Source: JBJXHN01 sp046233135 (GTDB lineage: Bacteria; Pseudomonadota; Alphaproteobacteria; Rhodospirillales; Rhodospirillaceae). From it: a stretch of 64,000 nucleotides of DNA. Each line of letters starts with the position of its first letter. The first letter of the stretch is position 1. Where the stretch lies: assembly GCA_046233135.1 (NCBI GenBank), contig JBJXHN010000004.1, forward strand, positions 434,001-498,000, in the 5' to 3' direction. The notes under the pieces were generated by a model that saw only the letters and a program-made list of their open reading frames with translations, did not search any database and was not told the DNA's origin. The translations under genes were made by a program, and so were the position numbers. Below are positions 52,826-59,430 of the stretch, one piece after another.

Positions 52826-52849
52826 GGCTCCGTCGTAGTGCCTTGAAAA

Positions 52850-52891
52850 TCCTCTGATTTTTCCTTTTTTGCCGAAGGAAAAATCAGAGGA
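52850..52891. terminator. Long perfect hairpin between array and cas2
   Basis: A 16-bp perfect stem (52850-52865 with 52876-52891, 10-nt loop) is AT-rich inside. On the minus strand it is followed by TTTTC, so it can end the cas transcript; it may also block array transcription entering cas2. The cas2 stop codon (52884-52886) lies inside the right arm. Confidence 0.8.
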
Positions 52892-53213
52892 GCACAAGCT
52901 GTTGAGGGGCCACGGTCTCATTTTTCGTCGGCTCGCCGAGCAGGAGTTTCATCCGCGCGTACTGGCGTTCGGTGACAGCCAGCGTGCGCACGCTGCCCTT
53001 CGGGGGCAAGTGTTTGGTGATGCGGGTGACGTGTTTTTCCACGGAATCCTCTCCACGCATCGCCCGGGCATACACGGAAAACTGCAGCATCATGAACCCG
53101 TCGTCCTTCAAAAAGGCGCGGAACCGGCTCGCATGCCGCCGTTCGGCCTTGCTGCCCACCGGCAGGTCGAAAAATACGAATACCCACATGAATCGGGCCT
53201 CCTGCGCTTTCAT
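52884..53213 (-). CDS. cas2: CRISPR-associated endoribonuclease-like Cas2
   Basis: A 109-aa Cas2 that forms the spacer-integration complex with Cas1. The ferredoxin-like fold starts with MWVFVFFDLPVGS (D16 at the usual metal-binding place) and has the SVYARAM and RTLAVTERQYARM blocks seen in type II Cas2. The start overlaps the cas1 stop (ATGA), so translation is coupled. The last codons and stop lie in the hairpin that ends the operon. It is the last cas gene, adjacent to the array, with no csn2 or cas4 present. Confidence 0.95.
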   Translation of the reverse strand: MKAQEARFMWVFVFFDLPVGSKAERRHASRFRAFLKDDGFMMLQFSVYARAMRGEDSVEKHVTRITKHLPPKGSVRTLAVTERQYARMKLLLGEPTKNETVAPQQLVLL

Positions 53214-54112
53214 GGCGTCTCTCCCGCAGGATCAAGCTGCGGCAGCCGCAGCAGGGCCGGTGTGTTCCCCTCCATGGCCCGCACGAGGCTTTCCACGCAG
53301 CGCTCGGTCGCGGCCAGAAGGGTCATGCATTCCCGGCCGAGGCGGCAGTCCCGGGTCAGGATCCCGGCCAATGCCCGGCGGTCCTCCAGGGTCGGATCGC
53401 CGTCCGTCGGCCGGTCCCGGGCCAGGTCCTCCACCAGCAGATCGACGACGGGGCGGAACGGTTCGACCATGTCGTCAGCCAGGTTGAAGGCGTTGGTGAC
53501 GCCGGCGTGGTGCAGCCCGACACCGGGCAGCAGGCCACAGGCAACCAGCGCCCGGGCGACGGCGGCGCGGACGACGGCGTAGCCGTAATTCAGCAGCTTG
53601 TTGCGCAGGTCATCCCCGTTTGCCCGGATGAACCCGTCGAACAGGGCTGGCCAGTAGGCTCGGGCGGCGCGGGCTTCCACATTGTCCGGATCGCCCGAGC
53701 CCACCTGGGCGGCCATGGCCTTGACCCCGGCGGGCGGGCGGCCGAGTCGGGCCAGAACGGCGGCCTGATTGTCGATCTTGGCGACGACGATCGCCCGCCA
53801 GCAGCGCTTGCGAAAGGCCGCCGTCGTTGCCAGTTGGACCGCCGCCACTCCCGCTTGTCGGTGGTGGGCGTGGAAGGGCAGCATCACGCCGTTCGGGGTG
53901 TGGCGGGCGTCGGTGGCGACGATCACGATGCCCGCCTCCATGGCCGCCGACAGCAGGCCGGTGGTCAGGCTCGCCTGCGCCGTGTCGAGCACGATCCAGG
54001 CGATATCCTCCAGCGGCAAGTGGACGTCTCCGTCGTCCTGGGCAACGACGATCTGGTTGTCTTTCAGGGAAAGCCGGGCCGGCCGGCTCAGGTGCACGCC
54101 TTTCCACGCCAT
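53210..54112 (-). CDS. cas1: CRISPR-associated integrase Cas1 (type II)
   Basis: A 300-aa Cas1, the catalytic subunit that inserts new spacers. Likely catalytic residues are E146 (DNVEARAARAYW), the His of GLHHAG (201/202) and E217 (NLADDMVEPFRP). The N-terminal beta domain starts MAWKGVHLSRPARLSLKDNQ, as in other type II Cas1. It overlaps cas9 by 25 nt and cas2 by 4 nt, so the three genes are one operon. Nothing is missing, so adaptation is expected to work. Confidence 0.97.
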   Translation of the reverse strand: MAWKGVHLSRPARLSLKDNQIVVAQDDGDVHLPLEDIAWIVLDTAQASLTTGLLSAAMEAGIVIVATDARHTPNGVMLPFHAHHRQAGVAAVQLATTAAFRKRCWRAIVVAKIDNQAAVLARLGRPPAGVKAMAAQVGSGDPDNVEARAARAYWPALFDGFIRANGDDLRNKLLNYGYAVVRAAVARALVACGLLPGVGLHHAGVTNAFNLADDMVEPFRPVVDLLVEDLARDRPTDGDPTLEDRRALAGILTRDCRLGRECMTLLAATERCVESLVRAMEGNTPALLRLPQLDPAGETP

Positions 54113-57100
54113 GATCTGATCTCCCGTTCGACTTCAGGAAGGGCCGCCTTGTCGGGGACCCGGGGGACACGGAATTTTTGAAAGGAGACGAGGCGCCGTG
54201 CGCCGATTCCCCGGATCAGCGTCGACGAGTCGTGGTGTGGGGAGATTTGAATCGCCCCCGTCGAGCGGTCCATGCCGCGATAGTACCCTTCGAAAACCTC
54301 GCCCTTGGGTGTCTCGGCGCGGATGTAGCTCATGGGAACCAAAGACCACAGGAAGTCGTACGTCTGGTCCATGACCGGCCAGTCGGCTTCCGGCTTTCCG
54401 GCCGTCACCGCCCGATTCGGGGGATGATCCTGACCGGCGATATCGGTGGGGTAGATCGGGACCAGGAAGTATTCGAACTGCCCCTTCCTGTTCGCCTTGC
54501 GGAAGACATCGACCCGCACGATGGCGCTGCGGTCAACCGTGGCGGCCTGTTCCTCTGCGGGGCCGGAGTGGATCAGCACATTGACCTTGGATTTCGAGAT
54601 CAGCCGCACCTGCCGCATCACGTCTCCCTGGGGCGACCGGGGCGGGCTGTCCTTGGGCTTGCCGGCTTCGATCCAGGCGCGCAGGGACGCCAGGGTGCGG
54701 TGGTTGCGTTCGGGATCCTTCAGGCGGTCCAGGTCCTTCAGGGTCAGGGCGTTCACCGCCTTCTTTTCAAAAACCACCGTCTGGCCGTCGCGCTCGCGGA
54801 CCTGGCGCAGGGTGGCTTCGTGGGCGGCGCCCCGGGCGCGGGCGCGTTCGGCGCGGGCGACGAAAACCCCCTCCACCGCCGTCCGGGCGTCCTCGGTGAA
54901 GGTTGGCCAGGGCAGGGCCTGGGCGAACGCCTTGGGCAGGTCATAGGGCAGGCCCCGGGCCTCGATCTCCTGCACCGCCCGGGTTGCCCGGTTCAGCAGG
55001 GATTCGCTGGTGGCGGCGACGATCAGGGCGTCCAGGGCATGGTGGCGGTCGTCGGACAGCCGGTTGCCGTCGGCGTCCTTTTTCAGCCAGTTCAGCCCCC
55101 AGGCCCGCCGCAGCCGGTCGGTCAGGGCACCGGGGCGGACCAGAACCCGGCGCCGGGTCTTCCCGTCGGCGTCCACGATGTCGGGCAGCACCTGCCGCAG
55201 GGCTTCGGCCAGCAGCCGGCAGGTCCACCGGGTGTCGTTGAGGTTGCGGTCCCGGAAGCGGCCGGCCTTTTCGTCGGCGTTGCGCAGGGTCAGGTTCCGC
55301 TTGGTCAGGCCCTTCAGGGTGGCGCAGCCTTCCACCCGCGCCACAAAGGCCTGCCACGCCTGCTCGCCCTGGTCCGTATGGATCCACTCGTAGGGCGTGC
55401 GGTCCCGTTTGTCCTGGTTGGCCTTGGCCAGGCACAGGACCTTGTTGTGAAAGCTGTCGTCGCCGAAGCGGCCCCAGGGCAGGATATGGTCGATCTGCAC
55501 CGCGGCGTCGCCCCGCCCGATCAGCTCCGGAGAGATGTATTCATCGGTGTAAAGGCAGCGGCCGTTCTGCCGCTTCCACAGCTCGAATTTCAGCAGGTCG
55601 TCGGTGCCATCGCGGGGCGGGCGGCCGATCATGTCGGGCAGGGCGAATTCGGCGCGCAGGGCGTCCTTTTCGCCGGTGCGGCGGCGGATGCCCTTGTCGA
55701 TGCGTTCCCGCTCCTCGATGGATTTGCCCAGGTCGCGGGCCAGTTCGATGTGGATGCGGTCGGGCAGGCCGTGGATTTCGATCACCGCCTTGACCTGCTT
55801 CAGGATCTCGATGATGGCCTTGCGGGCCGTCGGGCTGCCCACCAGCTCCCGGGTGATTCGTTCCTCTTTCAGGATCCGGGCCAGGGCGTCCTTGCCCGTG
55901 GCACCGGTGGCGAAGGCATGGCGTTCCACGCTGTCGGTGTGGTCATAGCCGGCCTGGGTGCAGGCCATGTCGTAGCTGTCACCGGCCAGCAGGCCGGGCA
56001 GGATGGCGCGCAGGGCCGGGGCGGACAGGTGGGCGGCCCCGGCAAAGGAGTCGAAGGCCCCGTCGGCGGCGGCGGCCAGCAGGGTGTCGCGGATCTCCGG
56101 CGCCAGGCCGGGGATTTCCTCCAGCCCTTCCCGGATTCGCGCGGGATCGTTGCGGAAGGTCAGGATGGCCGCCGCCGCGTCCAGCGCTGTCCGCTCGCGC
56201 CACAGGGCCTGCCACGTCATCTCGCCATGGGGGCCGGCGATGACCTTGCGGAAGGCATGGGTGGCGGCCATCGCCCGGCCGGAGCGGCTGACCACGTCGC
56301 GCTTGCTCTCCTCCTCGGGTTTGACGCCTTCGAAGGTCAGGGACTCGGCCAGCCCGAGCGTGCGGCGCAGGGTGGCGAAGGAATAGCCGGCCTGGACCCC
56401 GATGTCGCTCAGCGCCCGGGTCATTTCGTCGGCCCTCAGGCGGCGGCCGGCGGCGTCGTCCAGGATCCGCAGGGTGGTCAGCCGCTGGGCCAGGCGGAAC
56501 AGTTCATAGGACGGCGCGGCCTTGGCCGCCCGGGTCACCCCCTTCTCGAACGGGCAGGTGCCCACCAGGGCTTCGCTGTCCTGAAGAGAGCGCTGGTCGA
56601 AGGCCAGGGCGGCATAGGCGGCTTCGAAGGCGTCGCTCGCGTCGGGGCTGCCAAGCCGCCGCTGGGTGCGCAGGATGGCGCGGGCCTCGTCCTCCAGGTC
56701 CCGGCGCAGCAGGGTGCGGGAGTAGTCGCCTTCGCGGTTGCGCAGGCGGCGGCGGGTGCCGTCCAGGAAGCTGTCGTCCTCCAGCATCATCCGCGCCGGG
56801 CTGCCGTAGCGGGCCAGCTTCGCCCGGGTTTCGGCGGCGGCCTTCAGCATCTTCTTGTCGTCGTCCGGGGCGTTGGCGCCGGCACCGGCGGCGCCCTTGG
56901 CGTTGGAGCGGAAGCCCCGATGGCGGGCGATGTGGCCCAGGGCCACGGCCAGTTCCAGGGGGGACAGGCGCCGTTCCAGCCCGGCGACCCGCAGGCGCCA
57001 GGGATCCAGGCCGGGGCATTTCAGGGCATCGCGATGGGCATCGGGCAGCAGGCCGGCGTCGGCAAACAGGCGGCGAATGTTGCCCATCCGCTGCCGTCGC

Positions 57101-57300
57101 CGGCGGACGACCCGCCGCTGGCCCCGGTGCAGCCGGCGTTGCGCCGACTTGAGCTTCGTGCCCGTCTGTGTCCGTTCTTCCGGGGGCGTGAACATCCAGG
57201 TCCCCAGCCCGAGCACGGCGCCGTACTGCCCGTCCCCGTCCACATCCACCAGACACCAGCCGGCCGAGGCGATGCCACCATCAATCCCCAGAATTTTCAT
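54088..57300 (-). CDS. cas9: Compact type II-C Cas9 endonuclease
   Basis: A 1070-aa RNA-guided nuclease. RuvC-I is LGIDGGIASAGW with D7; an Arg-rich bridge helix follows at about 48-75 (HRGQRRVVRRRRQRMG). RuvC-II is IHIELARDLG with E519. The HNH domain has QIDHILPWG with catalytic H605 and a downstream NKVLCLAKANQDK. RuvC-III is RHHALDAL with H753, H754 and D757. The PAM-interacting C-terminus spans about residues 850-1070. All nuclease residues are present. Size, absence of csn2/cas4 and the GGIASxGW start place it in the II-C clade of alphaproteobacteria. The ATG follows TTGGGAG. It is divergent from the predicted tracrRNA. The PAM cannot be read from sequence alone. Confidence 0.97.
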   Translation of the reverse strand: MKILGIDGGIASAGWCLVDVDGDGQYGAVLGLGTWMFTPPEERTQTGTKLKSAQRRLHRGQRRVVRRRRQRMGNIRRLFADAGLLPDAHRDALKCPGLDPWRLRVAGLERRLSPLELAVALGHIARHRGFRSNAKGAAGAGANAPDDDKKMLKAAAETRAKLARYGSPARMMLEDDSFLDGTRRRLRNREGDYSRTLLRRDLEDEARAILRTQRRLGSPDASDAFEAAYAALAFDQRSLQDSEALVGTCPFEKGVTRAAKAAPSYELFRLAQRLTTLRILDDAAGRRLRADEMTRALSDIGVQAGYSFATLRRTLGLAESLTFEGVKPEEESKRDVVSRSGRAMAATHAFRKVIAGPHGEMTWQALWRERTALDAAAAILTFRNDPARIREGLEEIPGLAPEIRDTLLAAAADGAFDSFAGAAHLSAPALRAILPGLLAGDSYDMACTQAGYDHTDSVERHAFATGATGKDALARILKEERITRELVGSPTARKAIIEILKQVKAVIEIHGLPDRIHIELARDLGKSIEERERIDKGIRRRTGEKDALRAEFALPDMIGRPPRDGTDDLLKFELWKRQNGRCLYTDEYISPELIGRGDAAVQIDHILPWGRFGDDSFHNKVLCLAKANQDKRDRTPYEWIHTDQGEQAWQAFVARVEGCATLKGLTKRNLTLRNADEKAGRFRDRNLNDTRWTCRLLAEALRQVLPDIVDADGKTRRRVLVRPGALTDRLRRAWGLNWLKKDADGNRLSDDRHHALDALIVAATSESLLNRATRAVQEIEARGLPYDLPKAFAQALPWPTFTEDARTAVEGVFVARAERARARGAAHEATLRQVRERDGQTVVFEKKAVNALTLKDLDRLKDPERNHRTLASLRAWIEAGKPKDSPPRSPQGDVMRQVRLISKSKVNVLIHSGPAEEQAATVDRSAIVRVDVFRKANRKGQFEYFLVPIYPTDIAGQDHPPNRAVTAGKPEADWPVMDQTYDFLWSLVPMSYIRAETPKGEVFEGYYRGMDRSTGAIQISPHHDSSTLIRGIGARRLVSFQKFRVPRVPDKAALPEVEREIRSWRGKACT

Positions 57301-57339
57301 GGACCACTCCCAAGCGATAAATTTTGCCTATCGTCTATC

Positions 57340-57371
57340 TTGACAGCTTTTCGAGCACGGCAGAATATAGG
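57340..57371 (+). promoter_or_regulatory. Promoter-like sequence of the predicted tracrRNA
   Basis: A perfect -35 TTGACA at 57340-57345 is followed after 17 bp by GAATAT (57363-57368), overlapping TATAGG (57366-57371). Initiation would fall about 7-8 bp later, at the first bases of the anti-repeat. A consensus -35 is rare in this GC-rich window. Confidence 0.65.
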
Positions 57372-57375
57372 CCCC

Positions 57376-57493
57376 GGGAAATCTGTTGGGAAACCACGGC
57401 AAAGTGTTAAAAGCCATGGAAACATGGTTTTTTCATTGAAGGATCCACCCCCGCTCCGGCAAAGGGGCGGGGGGATTCCTTATGCGTCTTTTT
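57376..57493 (+). ncRNA. Predicted tracrRNA for Cas9
   Basis: The anti-repeat at 57376-57400 (GGGAAATCTGTTGGG then AAACCACGGC) is complementary to the first 25 bases of the CRISPR repeat except for one position. After a short linker comes a 10-bp hairpin closed by GAAA (57409-57418 with 57423-57432). A second GC-rich hairpin follows (CCCCCGC 57448-57454 with GCGGGGG 57467-57473), with a run of five T at 57489-57493. The six T at 57428-57433 could already end a shorter form of about 58 nt. The layout (anti-repeat, nexus-like hairpin, terminal hairpin) suits a II-C tracrRNA. Ends are inferred. Confidence 0.85.
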
Positions 57494-57635
57494 GTGATCT
57501 GTTGGCGCCTGCGGGGCAGAGTGGTCCTGTGGGTCTTTTTGCGCGATTTCTGCTTGCAGCGCCTTCGCTTTGCCCCACATGGGAAGACGGCCAGCGTGTC
57601 CGGCCGCGTTCTTATCCCGGCAGGAGGCGTCCCCG

Positions 57636-58661
57636 ATGGCCAACCCCTATTACCAAGGCCCCGTCAGCGATCATTTCGACGGAGAGCGCTTCTTCAATCC
57701 GGGGGTGCCGACCACCGACAAGTCCCTGGGCGATCTCTGGCGCTGGCGGCGCGAGGGGCAGCGCATGCCCTGGCCTGAACAGGTGCCCGTGACCCCCGTG
57801 GTCCCGGAGGCCCGGGTGACCGACGGCCTGCGGGTGACCGTGGTCGGCCATATGACTGTGCTGATCCAGGTGGCGGGGCTGAACATTCTGACCGATCCCG
57901 TCTGGGCGGACCGGGCGGGGCCGAAGGGCAAGCTGGGGCCGCGCCGGGTCACCGCGCCGGGCGTCGCCTTCGATTCCCTGCCGCCCATCGATGCGGTTCT
58001 GGTGTCCCATAACCACTATGACCACCTGGACAGCCTCACCCTGGCCCGCCTGCAGGCCGCCCATGATCCCCTGGTGGTGACGCCGCTCGGCAATGACACC
58101 CTGCTGCGCAAGGCCGCCAAGGCCATGCGCACGCGAACGGGGGACTGGGGGGACGCGGTGGCGCTGGGAGCGGGGGTGGAGGCCCATATCGTGCCGGCCT
58201 ATCACTGGTCGGCCCGGGGCCTGCGCGACAAGCGCATGGCCCTGTGGGGCGGCTTCATGCTGAAAACCCCCGCCGGCGGGATCTATTTCGCCGGCGATAC
58301 CGGCTATCAGAACGGGCAGATCTTCCGCGATATTGCCGCCGCCCATGGCGCGCCGGCGCTCGCCCTGGTGCCGATCGGCGCCTACGATCCCCGCTGGTTC
58401 ATGGCCGCCCAGCACGTGAACCCGGAAGAGGCCATGCAGATGGTGCTGGACCTGGGGGCGCCCCGGGCGCTGGGCCTGCACTGGGGGACGTTCCAGCTGA
58501 CCGATGAAGCGCGGGAGGAACCGGCCCAGCGGTTCCTTGCCGCCGCTGCCCGGGCCGGATATGCCGCCGGCACCTGCATCCCGGCCGAAGCCGGTCAGGT
58601 GCACGCTTACGGCGGCGTGATGGGGGCCGCTGCCGACAGTCCTTCTCTGGCGGCAGTTTGA
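57636..58661 (+). CDS. MBL-fold hydrolase, NAPE-PLD/UlaG-like
   Basis: A 341-aa metallo-beta-lactamase-fold protein. The zinc-binding signature is VLVSHNHYDHLD, supported by HIVPAYHWSARG, FAGDTGYQNG and LGLHWGTFQLTDEA. This pattern and the FFNP start match the N-acyl-phosphatidylethanolamine phospholipase D-like group of bacterial proteins; the substrate is likely a lipid or phosphoester but is not proven. ATG 57636 follows AGGAGG. It follows the tracrRNA on the same strand. Its TGA stop lies in a 15-bp repeat arm shared with the convergent gene. Confidence 0.85.
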   Translation: MANPYYQGPVSDHFDGERFFNPGVPTTDKSLGDLWRWRREGQRMPWPEQVPVTPVVPEARVTDGLRVTVVGHMTVLIQVAGLNILTDPVWADRAGPKGKLGPRRVTAPGVAFDSLPPIDAVLVSHNHYDHLDSLTLARLQAAHDPLVVTPLGNDTLLRKAAKAMRTRTGDWGDAVALGAGVEAHIVPAYHWSARGLRDKRMALWGGFMLKTPAGGIYFAGDTGYQNGQIFRDIAAAHGAPALALVPIGAYDPRWFMAAQHVNPEEAMQMVLDLGAPRALGLHWGTFQLTDEAREEPAQRFLAAAARAGYAAGTCIPAEAGQVHAYGGVMGAAADSPSLAAV

Positions 58662-58666
58662 TCTAG
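58652..58666. repeat. 15-bp copy of the 15.5-kb palindrome arm
   Basis: GGCAGTTTGATCTAG is the exact reverse complement of 15523-15537, the outer arm of the palindrome before pgi. It carries the TGA stop of the MBL-fold gene (58659-58661) and the TAG stop of the opposite gene (complement of 58663-58665). Confidence 0.6.
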
Positions 58667-58980
58667 CCGGCGTTCTCCGGTTTCGGCTCGCAGGCGGTCA
58701 GCCAGGTATCGGCGGTTTCCGCCAGGGTACGGGCGCGGTCGTGCAGGGTGTCCACGTCGATGGCATCCAGGTTGTCGCGGTATCGCTCCAGCCCCGCCTG
58801 ACAGCGGTGCACGGAATCGTCGAGTTTGCTGAAGCTCTCCCGGAATCCGGCGATGGCCTCTGCCTGACCGTCCAGGGCCTGGTTCAGCTTGTCCAACGCA
58901 TCCATCAGACGCTGGTATCGCGGCGAGACCACGACGTTGTCGTTGGCGGCTCTTACGGCCACGGGAAGGCTGGGGGGCAT
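58663..58980 (-). CDS. Small helical protein of unknown function
   Basis: A 105-aa cytoplasmic protein. After a short N-terminal segment containing AANDN, it is almost wholly helical with heptad-like spacing (RLMDALDKLNQALDGQAEAI and FSKLDDSVHRCQAGLERYRD), suggesting a coiled coil or helical bundle. I do not recognise the family. ATG 58980 is preceded by a very good AAGGAGGTG; the frame to 59001 upstream is not needed. It converges with the MBL-fold gene and both stop codons share a short repeat arm. Confidence 0.65.
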   Translation of the reverse strand: MPPSLPVAVRAANDNVVVSPRYQRLMDALDKLNQALDGQAEAIAGFRESFSKLDDSVHRCQAGLERYRDNLDAIDVDTLHDRARTLAETADTWLTACEPKPENAG

Positions 58981-59430
58981 GGGCACCTCCTTATCCGGCA
59001 TGCCACGATGGCCGACGTCGGAAACCGGACGCCTCGATAGCAGGGGATGAAGACTAAAGTGTATTGTGAAGCGCTCGGCACCTTTGTTTCAAGTGTTAAC
59101 CTTGGAAGACCCGTTGTCAAACCAACGGAAAAATCATTCTCCTATCGGAAAGTGGCTGTGGGTTATCAGCTTGCGCGGGTGGGCAGCCGGTGCCAATTCC
59201 ACCTTTGATCGCTGTTCTTCGCAGCAGGGCGGGCGGGCGTGGGGTGTTCCGGAACCGGCCCCGGACCTGGCCGGCGCAGGGGTGTGGCCCGTTGGCCACG
59301 GGGCGGGCGACTCCGGCATCGCGGGCGGTTCCAATCCGTTCGGGAAGTGCGCTATGCTGCGGCTTTCCAAGCGGTCAGGGCGTCGGGGCTCCGGCCGTAC
59401 AGTTGACCGGGGGCCATCGGTAGCCGTCGC
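58981..59430. other. Intergenic region before the histidine kinase gene
   Basis: This 450-bp stretch has no gene I can support. The first 180 bp are relatively AT-rich and should contain the promoters of the divergent small protein and kinase genes. The rest (59170-59430) is GC-rich with open frames but lacks a ribosome site and any recognisable protein. Confidence 0.5.

Noticed and set aside
50608..52838. Many open frames through the array encoding repeated GFPTDFPMLG or DPSIGKSVGKPR peptides
   Set aside because: They are translations of the 36-bp CRISPR repeat, whose 66-bp period keeps the frame open. No start signals, and the array explanation is complete.
57301..57400. tracrRNA on the minus strand, with crRNAs from the minus strand
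   Set aside because: Downstream of the anti-repeat on that strand lies just the cas9 leader, without tracrRNA-like hairpins or a terminator. The TTGACA promoter and hairpins fit the plus strand.
57407..57580. Minus-strand frame starting MWGKAKALQAEIAQ opposite the tracrRNA region
   Set aside because: Third-base usage is unlike the real genes, there is no ribosome site, and it overlaps the predicted tracrRNA on the other strand.
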